In this document: in pieces, positions 8,116 to 16,151 of the stretch
Position numbering within the stretch: position 1 is the stretch's first letter
Layout of the letters: every line of letters starts with the position of its first letter
DNA from: Candidatus Kaiserbacteria bacterium
Lineage (GTDB): Bacteria; Patescibacteriota; Minisyncoccia; Phycocordibacterales; UBA2100
Direction of reading: 5' to 3'
Assembly: GCA_027082835.1 (NCBI GenBank)
Contig: JALWTP010000001.1
Location: 1-32,422, forward strand
Length of the DNA stretch: 32,422 nucleotides
Translations under genes and position numbers: made by a program
Notes under the pieces: model-generated
The model's database searches: none
Told to the model about the DNA's origin: nothing
What the model saw: the letters and a program-made list of their open reading frames with translations, nothing else

Positions 8116-8367
8116 ATGAAGTATTTACGCATATTTTTATTTGGTATATTCGCGGCAAGTATAGTATATAGCGCACCCATTGTATTTCTTACTGTTGGAA
8201 TTATATTGCTCATACAGAAGTTTTCTTACGCCGTGATTCTTATCGGGTTTGTATACGATATGATTTTTAATCACACCGCAGGAGGATACCCACTTTTCTA
8301 TACCTCTATGTTTGCGGTTGTTGCCATGGTGTCGTTTTATATAAAGAAAAGAATTTTTTGGTATTAA
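8116..8367 (+). CDS. mreD: Short MreD-like membrane protein
   Basis: An 83-residue, almost wholly hydrophobic protein with about three membrane helices (4-20, 24-48, 60-75). It contains IGFVYDMIFN, similar in kind to the D-rich loop of MreD. Sequence alone would not name it. The call rests on position, 1 bp after mreC and just before PBP2, and on topology. It is only about half the usual MreD length (about 160 aa), so it is either a minimal version or a different membrane partner. Confidence 0.6.
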   Translation: MKYLRIFLFGIFAASIVYSAPIVFLTVGIILLIQKFSYAVILIGFVYDMIFNHTAGGYPLFYTSMFAVVAMVSFYIKKRIFWY

Positions 8368-8390
8368 TTTGCAACCTGACGCTATTAGTT

Positions 8391-8396
8391 TAATCT
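8391..8396 (+). promoter_or_regulatory. Promoter of mrdA (TTGCAA / TAATCT)
   Basis: TTGCAA at 8369-8374 and TAATCT at 8391-8396 with a 16-nt spacer. The -10 ends 6 nt before the ATG at 8403. Confidence 0.45.
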
Positions 8397-8402
8397 GTAT
8401 AG

Positions 8403-10133
8403 ATGTCTTTGTTGAGAAGAAGAAAAAGAAGTATTTATAACAGTGTCATTGATCCGGATGAAGTACTCCTTGATGCCACCAATCTCCCTTCGTTTAATGT
8501 TGATCAGTTTGAAGGACGAGTAGAGAAGTCTATAGGTAAATATGTACCACTTTGGGTAGGACTTGCGATAGTGTCGTTATTTTTAGTATACGCATATCGC
8601 ATTGGTGACCTGCAAATAGTAAAAGGAGATGCATACGCAATCTTGTCCGCCAAAAATCATCTCAATCACGAAATTATCTTTGCCGAAAGGGGAATTATTT
8701 ATGATAGATATGGCAAAAAATTAGCATGGAATGAACCAAACACAGATAAAAATGGAAATATTGACACCAAGTTATTTGCGCTTCGTAAGTATATAGACTT
8801 ATCAGGATTGTCTATATTGCTTGGGTTTGTACAGTATCCTCAAAAAGACGCCAATAACTATTGGTGGCGTAAAGAATATATCGGTAAAGCAGGTATAGAA
8901 AAAAGTCAAAATGATGTTTTGACAGGGAAAAATGGAGTAAGACTTATAGAAGTGAATGCGCTTGAAGTAGAACAATCATCAAATACCATACAAAAACCAG
9001 TAGATGGGAAAAATATTCATCTTACTATAGATGCACAATTACAACATAAATTGTTTGAAACCATTAAAAGTGGTGTTAATAGATCTCACTTTTTAGGAGG
9101 ATCGGGTGTCATTATGGATGTAAAGACGGGTGAGGTGCTTGCGCTCACGAGCTATCCCGAGTATTCATCACAGGTAATGACCGACGGCACTCCTTCAAAA
9201 ACGATTGCTGCATATTCAAAAGACAAAAGAAAACCGTTTCTCAATCGTGCTGTTTCGGGCGAATACACACCGGGTTCCATAGTGAAGCCCTATGTTGCAT
9301 CAGCGGCACTCCAAGAGAAAATCATAAGTCCATATAAGAAGATATTATCTACAGGAGAGATTCGTGTGCCCAATCCATATGACCCGAAACACGACTCTGT
9401 CTTTAAAGATTGGAAAGCACATGGGTGGGTGGATATGCGCAGAGCAATAGCAGTTTCGTCCAATGTATACTTCTATACAGTAGGTGGTGGATTTGGAGGG
9501 CAAAAAGGTCTTGGTATTGCAAAACTTGCAGCCTACGCTGCTCGCTTCGGGTTTGGTATTCCAACGGAAATTGAGATAGATGGCGAAGCGCGTGGTGTAG
9601 TGCCAACTCCGGCATGGAAGCGAACTGTATTTGGTGATCGCGGAGAATGGCGACTTGGAGACACTTATCACACCGCTATAGGGCAATTTGGTTTTTTGGT
9701 GACACCTATTCAAGCAGTACGATATGTTGCGTCTGTAGCCAATGGCGGTAAGTTGTTGTCGCCACACATACTTTCTAAAACAAAAGTGAAAAGTATTCCC
9801 GTTGGTGTTGATGATAAAAACTTACAAATTGTCAGAGAGGGTATGATACAGGGGGCACTTAAAGGGACTGCTCGGGCGGCGAATGTTAAAGGTATAGATT
9901 TGGCGGGTAAAACCGGTACTGCACAGTTAGGAAATCATAATGAATATATGAACTCATGGGTAATGGGGTTTTGGCCTGCACACAATCCTCGATTTGCGTT
10001 TGCGGTTGTATTGGAAAAAGCTCCTGCACATACACCATTTGGAGCAGCACCTACGATGAATGCGTTTTTCAGATGGCTTGTAGATACGCAACCTGAATAC
10101 ACTTCAGGTCAGTATCCGACACCAGAAAAGTAG
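8403..10133 (+). CDS. mrdA: Penicillin-binding protein 2, elongation transpeptidase
   Basis: Class B PBP that crosslinks peptidoglycan during side-wall growth. It has 576 residues: a cytoplasmic tail, one membrane helix (about 48-66), a PBP dimerisation domain (FAERGIIYDRYGKKLAWN near 93) and a transpeptidase domain. The catalytic motifs are present: S292-I-V-K295 in PGSIVKP, S352-S-N354, and K503-T-G505 in GKTGTAQ. The dimerisation domain is somewhat shorter than in E. coli. It follows mreD by 35 bp but has its own promoter-like sequence. PBP2 rather than FtsI is chosen because of the mre neighbours and the second class B PBP at 14393. Confidence 0.93.
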   Translation: MSLLRRRKRSIYNSVIDPDEVLLDATNLPSFNVDQFEGRVEKSIGKYVPLWVGLAIVSLFLVYAYRIGDLQIVKGDAYAILSAKNHLNHEIIFAERGIIYDRYGKKLAWNEPNTDKNGNIDTKLFALRKYIDLSGLSILLGFVQYPQKDANNYWWRKEYIGKAGIEKSQNDVLTGKNGVRLIEVNALEVEQSSNTIQKPVDGKNIHLTIDAQLQHKLFETIKSGVNRSHFLGGSGVIMDVKTGEVLALTSYPEYSSQVMTDGTPSKTIAAYSKDKRKPFLNRAVSGEYTPGSIVKPYVASAALQEKIISPYKKILSTGEIRVPNPYDPKHDSVFKDWKAHGWVDMRRAIAVSSNVYFYTVGGGFGGQKGLGIAKLAAYAARFGFGIPTEIEIDGEARGVVPTPAWKRTVFGDRGEWRLGDTYHTAIGQFGFLVTPIQAVRYVASVANGGKLLSPHILSKTKVKSIPVGVDDKNLQIVREGMIQGALKGTARAANVKGIDLAGKTGTAQLGNHNEYMNSWVMGFWPAHNPRFAFAVVLEKAPAHTPFGAAPTMNAFFRWLVDTQPEYTSGQYPTPEK

Positions 10134-10169
10134 CTTCTTGCATAGAGTTTATTTTTCAAAATTGTCACG

Positions 10170-10175
10170 TATAAT
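10170..10175 (+). promoter_or_regulatory. -10 hexamer of greA
   Basis: TATAAT consensus, 8 nt before the ATG at 10184. Confidence 0.5.
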
Positions 10176-10183
10176 ATGGAACT

Positions 10184-10654
10184 ATGAACCAAGAAGAACA
10201 GTATTTAACGAAAGAAAAGTTTCAAGAATTAACAAAAGAACTTGAGTATCTTAAAACAACTCGGCGACGCGAGATAGCTGAACAGCTTGAATACGCACGA
10301 TCACTCGGAGATTTATCAGAAAATGCGGAGTATCAAGAGGCACGCGAAATACAAGGAGCTACCGAAGGTAGAATACGACAGTTAGAGACAATGCTCGCCC
10401 ACACAAATATAATAAAAGGAGCAAAGAAAAGCGGTGAAGTATTGTTGGGATCTAAGGTGACTATCCTCAAAAAAGGCGAAAAAGATGCACGAGAATACGA
10501 AATTGTAGGATCTGCAGAGGCAAATATGCGTGAGCGGAAAATATCGCATATGTCACCACTTGGAACCGCTATGATGGGTAAGAAAAAGGGAGAGTCTTTT
10601 GAGTTTGAAACACCAAACGGTGTGGTAACCTACAAAATAATGAAAGTGGCGTAG
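10184..10654 (+). CDS. greA: Transcription elongation factor GreA
   Basis: Rescues backtracked RNA polymerase by stimulating transcript cleavage. It has 156 residues, the normal length. The N-terminal coiled coil (about 1-75) holds the acidic tip LGDLSENAEYQEARE, whose D and E residues act in the polymerase channel. The C-terminal FKBP-like domain ends with SPLGTAMMGKKKGESFEFETP. Own promoter-like TATAAT upstream. Confidence 0.96.
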   Translation: MNQEEQYLTKEKFQELTKELEYLKTTRRREIAEQLEYARSLGDLSENAEYQEAREIQGATEGRIRQLETMLAHTNIIKGAKKSGEVLLGSKVTILKKGEKDAREYEIVGSAEANMRERKISHMSPLGTAMMGKKKGESFEFETPNGVVTYKIMKVA

Positions 10655-10702
10655 AGTCGCATTTAAAGCAGTTATTTTCTTTGGATATTGTATATTTTAG
10701 GG

Positions 10703-10708
10703 TACAAT
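10703..10708 (+). promoter_or_regulatory. -10 hexamer of lysS
   Basis: TACAAT, 6 nt before ATG 10715. It decides this start over an in-frame one at 10688. Confidence 0.5.
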
Positions 10709-10714
10709 CGAGAA

Positions 10715-12289
10715 ATGTTTTGGACAGATAAAATAGCAGATGACATAAAAGAAAAATACGCCACTCAAATTGCACGCGGTGATGCTCTTATTGTGCGTGA
10801 TGAAAAAACCGCAAGTGGGCGTGTGCATATAGGGTCAATGCGCGGCGTTGTTATTCACAATGCCGTAGCAGAAGTGCTGAAAGAAAAAGGTGTAAATACA
10901 AAGTTTCTCTATGAAATAAACGATTTTGACCCGATGGACGGTATTCCAACATACCTTAATCAAGAAGAGTACAGGAAATATCTCGGGGTACCGCTTAAGT
11001 ATATTCCTGCGCCCGATGGTATCAGTGAGAATTTTGCAGAACAGTATGCTAATGAGTTTAAGGCAGTTATAGAAAACGCGGGGTTTGATGCGGAGTTTTA
11101 TCGAGCGAGCGAATTATACGAAACGGGAAAGATGAATGAGGTTATAGAAAAAGCTCTTAATAATGCTGAAAAAATACGAGCCATATACAAAGAAGTATCA
11201 GGATCAGAAAAACCTGAAGGATGGTTGCCAATCCATATGATATGTGAAAAATGTGGCAACGTGCTCACCACAAAAACAGTAGGATGGGATGGGAGCGAAG
11301 TGCAGTATGTTTGTGAAGAAAAAGAAGGTGTTGGTGGAGCTGTTGGCTGTGGGCATGAAGGGTCGCGAAGTCCGTTTGATGGAGGAGCAGAACTGCCATG
11401 GAAGGTGGAGTGGCCTGCAAAGTGGGCAGTTGTCGGAGTAGATGTAGAAGGAGCCGGTAAAGACCACTCTACTAAAGGTGGCGCGCGAGATGTCGCAAAC
11501 AACATTGCGAAAAAAGTGTTTGATTATAACCCTCCCTATGATATTCCGTACGAGTTTTTCTTGGTCGGTGGTGCAAAGATGTCGTCATCTAAAGGTAAGG
11601 GCTCGTCATCAGCTGATGTTGCTTCGCTATTGCCAACACATATATTTCGATTGGCGCTCTTGGGTACTCGTCCAATGCGTGCAATTAATTTTGACCTTGA
11701 TGGCGCTACGATACCGGCGTTGTTTGATAGGTATGATACTATCGCGGAAAAGTATTGGAACGGCGAAGAAGATGACGATGCACGGCTGTTTGAGCTGATA
11801 CACAAGAGAAGTGTTCCGGAGCGATACTACCGTATGCGTTTTTCACAAGTCGCCTTTATCTCTCAGATGCCACATATGGACATTATGAAAGAAGCCGAAG
11901 GAGAAAAGAGTGATGCACTCACGCAACAAGAGAAAGATGATCTTAATGAGAGGGTGGAGTATGCACGGGCGTGGCTTGAGAAGTATGCACCGGAGCGATA
12001 TGTCTTTGAATTGCAACGCGGAGATAGTACGACTGAGTTTTCAGCACTGCAAAAAGATGCGTTTGCGCGCATTGCAAAATATATACAAGAACATAGCGCG
12101 TTGGTAGGAGAGGAACTGCATCACTTCGTACACAGTATTCAGAAGGAGGGGGAAATAGATGCAAAGGAGCTATTTTCAGGCATCTATCAACTATTCTTAG
12201 GAAGAGACTCCGGCCCGCAGGTAGGATGGTTTTTGAGTGTACTCCCACGAGAGTATCTACTCGAGCGACTACAAGGTGTTTCAAATTAA
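10715..12289 (+). CDS. lysS: Lysyl-tRNA synthetase, class I
   Basis: Charges tRNA-Lys using a Rossmann-fold class I enzyme, unlike the class II LysRS of most bacteria. It has 524 residues. The HIGH-type motif is RVHIGS (38-41 region) and the KMSKS-type motif is KMSSS (288-292). A cysteine-rich insert (CEKCG, then C200 and GCGH) looks zinc-binding. The C-terminal half is helical, as expected for anticodon recognition. Class I LysRS is known from archaea, spirochaetes, some alphaproteobacteria and CPR bacteria. It is followed by hairpins and then the mraZ cluster. Confidence 0.95.
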   Translation: MFWTDKIADDIKEKYATQIARGDALIVRDEKTASGRVHIGSMRGVVIHNAVAEVLKEKGVNTKFLYEINDFDPMDGIPTYLNQEEYRKYLGVPLKYIPAPDGISENFAEQYANEFKAVIENAGFDAEFYRASELYETGKMNEVIEKALNNAEKIRAIYKEVSGSEKPEGWLPIHMICEKCGNVLTTKTVGWDGSEVQYVCEEKEGVGGAVGCGHEGSRSPFDGGAELPWKVEWPAKWAVVGVDVEGAGKDHSTKGGARDVANNIAKKVFDYNPPYDIPYEFFLVGGAKMSSSKGKGSSSADVASLLPTHIFRLALLGTRPMRAINFDLDGATIPALFDRYDTIAEKYWNGEEDDDARLFELIHKRSVPERYYRMRFSQVAFISQMPHMDIMKEAEGEKSDALTQQEKDDLNERVEYARAWLEKYAPERYVFELQRGDSTTEFSALQKDAFARIAKYIQEHSALVGEELHHFVHSIQKEGEIDAKELFSGIYQLFLGRDSGPQVGWFLSVLPREYLLERLQGVSN

Positions 12290-12298
12290 ATGTAACTT

Positions 12299-12323
12299 AT
12301 GGGCAAGGGGGCTCCTTGCCCAT
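12299..12323 (+). terminator. Hairpin after lysS
   Basis: A 10-bp perfect stem (ATGGGCAAGG with CCTTGCCCAT), 5-nt loop, followed by TTGTTCG. The weak T-run makes it a plausible but not strong terminator. Confidence 0.5.
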
Positions 12324-12361
12324 TTGTTCGTATGCCTTCAATTCATTCCTAAAAACATTTT

Positions 12362-12388
12362 ATACTGCGATGCATCGCAGTATTTTTA
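12362..12388 (+). terminator. Strong rho-independent terminator before mraZ cluster
   Basis: A 22-bp perfect palindrome (12362-12383) built on ATACTGCGAT and its complement, followed directly by TTTT. It insulates the mraZ cluster from lysS. Confidence 0.75.
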
Positions 12389-12429
12389 GTTCCAATGTTC
12401 TAGGGAGGCCTGGAATATTGGAGTAGTTC

Positions 12430-12455
12430 ACACCTGCTTTTGTAGGTGTTTTTGT
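12430..12455 (+). terminator. Third hairpin with T-run upstream of mraZ
   Basis: ACACCT pairs with AGGTGT across an 8-nt loop and is followed by TTTTTGTG. Either a terminator or an attenuator for transcripts entering mraZ. Confidence 0.45.
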
Positions 12456-12475
12456 GTGTGGATAAATAGCACCAG

Positions 12476-12522
12476 AGTGGGGCGAAGTGTGATAAGATTA
12501 CATTCAAGTGGGAGAAAGTGGG
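12476..12522 (+). promoter_or_regulatory. MraZ-box-like operator repeats
   Basis: AGTG cores occur at 12476, 12486, 12507 and 12517: two pairs, each with a 10-bp period, 21 bp apart. The downstream pair reads AAGTGGGAGA then AAGTGGGAAA. Known MraZ operators are direct GTG(G/T)-type repeats at 9-10 bp spacing upstream of mraZ. The second pair sits in the -35/spacer region of the TACAAT at 12528, so MraZ binding should affect this promoter. Confidence 0.7.
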
Positions 12523-12527
12523 AAATC

Positions 12528-12533
12528 TACAAT
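12528..12533 (+). promoter_or_regulatory. -10 hexamer of mraZ
   Basis: TACAAT just after the MraZ boxes and 20 nt before ATG 12554. This predicts a short leader, unlike most genes here. Confidence 0.45.
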
Positions 12534-12553
12534 CTCTTCACAAAACACACACT

Positions 12554-12988
12554 ATGCTTCTCGGAGAATACACACACACATTGGATGACAAAAAGAGAGT
12601 AACGCTCCCAAAGAAATTCAAAGATGCTCTCGGAAAGAAGTTGGTTATTACCCGTGGTTTGGACAATTGTCTTTTTGTGTATTCAGAGAAGGAATGGAAC
12701 GCAATAGCGAAGCGATTGCGTGAATTAAGTTTTGCTCAGGCAGATACGCGAGGATTTAACCGTTTTATGTTTTCAGGAGCAGTTCAGGTAAATGCAGACG
12801 GGGCAGGAAGAATATTGGTACCGGATCATTTAAAGAAATTTGCAACACTCAAGACCAAAGTGGTCTTGGCAGGTGTTGCAGATCGGGTCGAGATTTGGGA
12901 TGAGGCACGATGGAATACTTACCAGAAGCGCATTGAAAGCCAAGGAGATGCAATGGCAGAAAAGCTTGGTGAAATCGGTGTTTTGTAA
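12554..12988 (+). CDS. mraZ: Transcriptional regulator MraZ
   Basis: DNA-binding regulator of the division and cell-wall cluster, 144 residues, acting as a ring-shaped oligomer of two AbrB-like domains. The start MLLGEYTHTLDDKKRVTLPKKF matches the family N-terminus closely. The second copy of the fold contains VQVNADGAGRILVPDHLKKFA. An in-frame GTG at 12518 would add 12 residues foreign to the family and lies inside the operator repeats, so ATG 12554 is used. It is probably autoregulated through the boxes at 12476-12522. Confidence 0.95.
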   Translation: MLLGEYTHTLDDKKRVTLPKKFKDALGKKLVITRGLDNCLFVYSEKEWNAIAKRLRELSFAQADTRGFNRFMFSGAVQVNADGAGRILVPDHLKKFATLKTKVVLAGVADRVEIWDEARWNTYQKRIESQGDAMAEKLGEIGVL

Positions 12989-13018
12989 TTATTAGTTTAA
13001 GTAGTAAAAACGCATATA

Positions 13019-13107
13019 TCCAGCAACAACGGTTATTGGTTACATCTAGTTGCTGGAGGATTATCCATAGTCATGCGCACTCAATATTATGCAATCCTCC
13101 AGCGGCT
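13019..13107 (+). promoter_or_regulatory. Competing hairpins between mraZ and rsmH
   Basis: Arm 1 TCCAGCAAC (13019-13027) pairs with GTTGCTGGA (13049-13057). The same middle segment, read as GCTGGAGGATT (13052-13062), instead pairs with AATCCTCCAGC (13093-13103), and the stem extends with G-U pairs to 13048/13107. The two structures exclude each other, and the second ends 2 nt before the rsmH ATG. This has the layout of an attenuator or translational switch. No T-run is present. Confidence 0.5.
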
Positions 13108-13109
13108 CG

Positions 13110-14015
13110 ATGTCGACAATAACACACACCCGACACATACCTGTTCTTTTACAAGAAGTACTCTCAGTACTTAACATACAAAAAACCGATACTGTCTTAG
13201 ACGGCACTTTAGGTGGTGGCGGACATGCGGGGGCTTTTGCGTCACTTTTAGGAGGCAAAGGACATTTCATAGGATTTGATCTTGATGATGATGCTATTGA
13301 GCGAGCAAAGCATAAAACTGAGCTCTACGATATACCAAAGACTTTTATAAAATCTAATTTTAGATTTGCACAGAAGGCATTGCAATCAAGAGAGATACCA
13401 AAGGTAGACAAAGCTTTTTTTGATCTCGGATTTAGTAGTGATCAATTGGAGGTATCTGGAAGAGGATTTAGTTTTCAAGGTGATGAGCCACTGCTTATGA
13501 CACTAAATAACGAAGTAGAGGATGGCACGCTGACTGCGTACGAAATTGTTAACTCATGGCAAGAAGAAAACATTGCCGACATCATTTATGGATGGGGAGG
13601 CGAGAGATATTCACGCAGAATAGCGAAAGCCATAGTGAACGCTCGTGCCAAAGAAAACATAAAAACCACAAAACAATTAGCAGACATTGTAGAGGGAGTA
13701 ATGCCGAGACGAGGCAAGATTCATCCGGCTACTAAAACATTTCAAGCACTTCGTATTGCGGTTAATGATGAAATAGGAGCATTGTCTGAGTTGCTCCAAA
13801 CACTGCCATCATTTATGAACTCCGGTGGAATTGTAGCATTCCTAACCTTTCATTCCATTGAAGACCGATTAGTAAAGCAGATATTTAGGAAATGGGCTCG
13901 CGAGGAAGGTATCGGAACTATTGTAACAAAAAAGCCAATTGTCGCATCAGATGAGGAAATAACACACAATCCTCGTGCGCGGAGCGCAAAACTACGGGCA
14001 TTTAAATTTAATTAA
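13110..14015 (+). CDS. rsmH: 16S rRNA m4C1402 methyltransferase RsmH
   Basis: SAM-dependent methyltransferase modifying C1402 of 16S rRNA, 301 residues. It opens with HIPVLLQEVL and the SAM-binding DGTLGGGGHA (about 31-40). Later come FDLGFSSDQL, the KTFQALRIAVNDEI block and FLTFHSIEDRLVKQ. Complete compared with the family (about 310 aa). ATG 13110 gives the family N-terminus; an in-frame ATG at 13089 lies in the hairpin arm and adds a Ser-rich stub. It sits directly after mraZ, the standard order. Confidence 0.95.
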   Translation: MSTITHTRHIPVLLQEVLSVLNIQKTDTVLDGTLGGGGHAGAFASLLGGKGHFIGFDLDDDAIERAKHKTELYDIPKTFIKSNFRFAQKALQSREIPKVDKAFFDLGFSSDQLEVSGRGFSFQGDEPLLMTLNNEVEDGTLTAYEIVNSWQEENIADIIYGWGGERYSRRIAKAIVNARAKENIKTTKQLADIVEGVMPRRGKIHPATKTFQALRIAVNDEIGALSELLQTLPSFMNSGGIVAFLTFHSIEDRLVKQIFRKWAREEGIGTIVTKKPIVASDEEITHNPRARSAKLRAFKFN

Positions 14016-14030
14016 TAATACACACAACTT

Positions 14031-14387
14031 ATGCAACACACACTCACACACACAACACACACACTATACAAAACAGCAGATACAATATCTCGTACTTTTA
14101 GTAATTCAATACGATTTATATCAAGCGGACTCTTTTTAATGTCTATTGCTCTTTTAGTCGCTTATATGTATTTACTTATCAATTCAATTATGCTAACTGT
14201 AGAGCAAAAGGATATACAAAATAGTATACAAACAACACACACTCACCTCTCTACACTTGAGGGAGAATATCTAAACGCAAAAGAATCACTAACAAAAGAA
14301 AATGCTCTCTCTATGGGTTTCGTTTCAATTACTAACAAAACATATGCAAATAGAACAAGTTATATCGGTCAAGCTGATGTACAATAA
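14031..14387 (+). CDS. ftsL: FtsL-like divisome protein
   Basis: A 118-residue bitopic protein with one membrane helix (about 29-52), then a short coiled-coil stretch (about 55-90) and ALSMGFVSIT, similar to the LGM region of FtsL. Sequence similarity is weak, as usual for FtsL. The call rests on topology and on position between rsmH and ftsI. The first codons lie in a CA-rich low-complexity tract giving a Thr/His-rich N-terminus. It should form the FtsQ-FtsL(-FtsB) complex activating FtsI. No separate ftsB is visible. Confidence 0.75.
   Translation: MQHTLTHTTHTLYKTADTISRTFSNSIRFISSGLFLMSIALLVAYMYLLINSIMLTVEQKDIQNSIQTTHTHLSTLEGEYLNAKESLTKENALSMGFVSITNKTYANRTSYIGQADVQ
14380..14385 (+). promoter_or_regulatory. 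-10-like hexamer before ftsI
   Basis: TACAAT inside the 3' end of ftsL, 7 nt before ATG 14393. It may give ftsI an internal promoter. Confidence 0.35.
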
Positions 14388-14392
14388 GGCAC

Positions 14393-16114
14393 ATGAGTCG
14401 TGTGCAGAAACGAGAAGCATATAGAAAAAGAATTAATACTATTTTGGCCGCTCTTTTTTTAATTGCGATTATAATTATAGTGCGGTTGTTTTTACTTCAA
14501 ATAATAAATGGAGAAAAATACTACAAGCAGGCAGAGAGGCAGTATGTAAGTATAACTGATGATAATTTCAATCGTGGCAGTATTTTTTTCACCGATAAAG
14601 ACGGTAAGGAAATTGCAGCAGCGACGCTTAAATCGGGCTATAGTATATCTGTTAATCCGCAAGAAGTTGAAAATGCAGAAGAAGTAATAAAGACCGTTGC
14701 TCCGTATTCAAAATATTCCGAGACTGATATAAGAAGCAAGGTTCTCAATAAGAGGAGAACATATGAAGCACTTGCAAATAGAGTTTCTACTACAGATGAG
14801 GCGAAATTATATGCGCTACATATACCGGGTCTACATTTTAGTAGGCAATCATGGCGCTATTACCCCGGTGGAAGCCTTGCCTCACACACTATAGGATTTG
14901 TGGGATATGATAAAAACATCCAAGATGGACGATATGGGCTTGAGCGATATTATGAATATGTGCTAAATCGATCTGGAAGTTCAATCTATGTAAACATTTT
15001 CGCCAACTTGTTTTCTGGAGTGCGCGATTCACTTTTGGGTAAGCCGGATAAGCAGGAGGGGGATGTAATAACTACGATAGAGCCGACTGTACAATTACAT
15101 TTGGAACAGGTTTTGGAAAAGGTACAAGAAAAGTATCATTCAAAGTTTAGTGCAGGTATTGTTATAGATCCTAAAACTGGGAAAATATATGCACTTGCTG
15201 TAGCTCCTTCGTTTGACTTGAATAATTTTAGGAATGCACAAACATGGCAGTATCCCAACCCGCTTGTAGAGCGTGTGTATGAGATGGGTTCTATTATGAA
15301 ACCGTTAACTGTGGCAGCAGGATTGGATGCAGGAGTTATCAAAAGTGATAGCACCTATAACGATACGGGTTCTGTAGTACTCAATGGTAGCAGAATATCT
15401 AATTATGATAAAAAAGCACGAGGTATCGTACCAGTACAAGAAATACTATCGCAGTCACTCAATGTCGGCGCTGCACATGTGGAACATCTTTTAGGAAACG
15501 ATACATTTAGAGCATATATGAAAAAGTACGGCATTCTTGAAGAGACTGGTATAGACCTTCCAAACGAAGCTCAAAATATAACGAATAACCTTAATAGTCC
15601 ACGCGATATCGAGTATGCGACTGCAAGTTTTGGACAAGGAATAGCACTGACACCAATGAGTATGGCAAGAGCGTTGAGTGTGTTGCCTGATGGGTATATA
15701 GAACAGCCGTCTGTTGCCTCTAAAACAATTACGACCGCAGGAGTGGTACATACCATAGACAATTCAGATACACGAGAACAGGTCCTCAAGCCCGAGACGG
15801 TGGAGACAATAAATAGGATGCTGACAAAAGTATATGATGATGCACTGCTTGGTGGAAAGGTTAAAATGGAGCATTATAGTATTGCATCTAAAACAGGTAC
15901 TGCACAGATCGCGTCTCCGGATGGGAAGTATTATAAAGATAAGTACCTCCACTCATTTTTCGGTTACTTCCCATCATATAATGCGCGATTCTTAATCTTT
16001 TTGATGACCGTAGAGCCAAAAGGTGAATTGTACGCTTCGCATACACTTACCTATCCGTTTGTAGATATGACGAAGTTCTTAATAAACTATTATGATATTC
16101 CGCCCGACCGATAA
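14393..16114 (+). CDS. ftsI: Division transpeptidase FtsI (PBP3)
   Basis: Class B PBP crosslinking septal peptidoglycan, 573 residues. It has a basic tail, a membrane helix (about 15-38), a PBP dimerisation region (NFNRGSIFFTDKDGKEIA near 58; LHFSRQSWRYYPGGSLASH) and the transpeptidase domain with S300-I-M-K303, S355-L-N357 and K500-T-G502. No PASTA repeats follow. It lies 5 bp after ftsL in the mraZ cluster, which marks it as the division enzyme rather than PBP2. Confidence 0.94.
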   Translation: MSRVQKREAYRKRINTILAALFLIAIIIIVRLFLLQIINGEKYYKQAERQYVSITDDNFNRGSIFFTDKDGKEIAAATLKSGYSISVNPQEVENAEEVIKTVAPYSKYSETDIRSKVLNKRRTYEALANRVSTTDEAKLYALHIPGLHFSRQSWRYYPGGSLASHTIGFVGYDKNIQDGRYGLERYYEYVLNRSGSSIYVNIFANLFSGVRDSLLGKPDKQEGDVITTIEPTVQLHLEQVLEKVQEKYHSKFSAGIVIDPKTGKIYALAVAPSFDLNNFRNAQTWQYPNPLVERVYEMGSIMKPLTVAAGLDAGVIKSDSTYNDTGSVVLNGSRISNYDKKARGIVPVQEILSQSLNVGAAHVEHLLGNDTFRAYMKKYGILEETGIDLPNEAQNITNNLNSPRDIEYATASFGQGIALTPMSMARALSVLPDGYIEQPSVASKTITTAGVVHTIDNSDTREQVLKPETVETINRMLTKVYDDALLGGKVKMEHYSIASKTGTAQIASPDGKYYKDKYLHSFFGYFPSYNARFLIFLMTVEPKGELYASHTLTYPFVDMTKFLINYYDIPPDR

Positions 16115-16137
16115 GATGCGAATATAAAAAATGGGGC

Positions 16138-16143
16138 TATAAT
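16138..16143 (+). promoter_or_regulatory. -10 hexamer of murF
   Basis: TATAAT consensus, 8 nt before the ATG at 16152. Confidence 0.5.
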
Positions 16144-16151
16144 AGGGAAGT

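Noticed and set aside
14014-14062. CA-rich tract at the start of ftsL, possible microsatellite or repeat array
   Set aside because: Short and irregular, and it encodes the N-terminus of the FtsL-like protein. No spacer-repeat structure.
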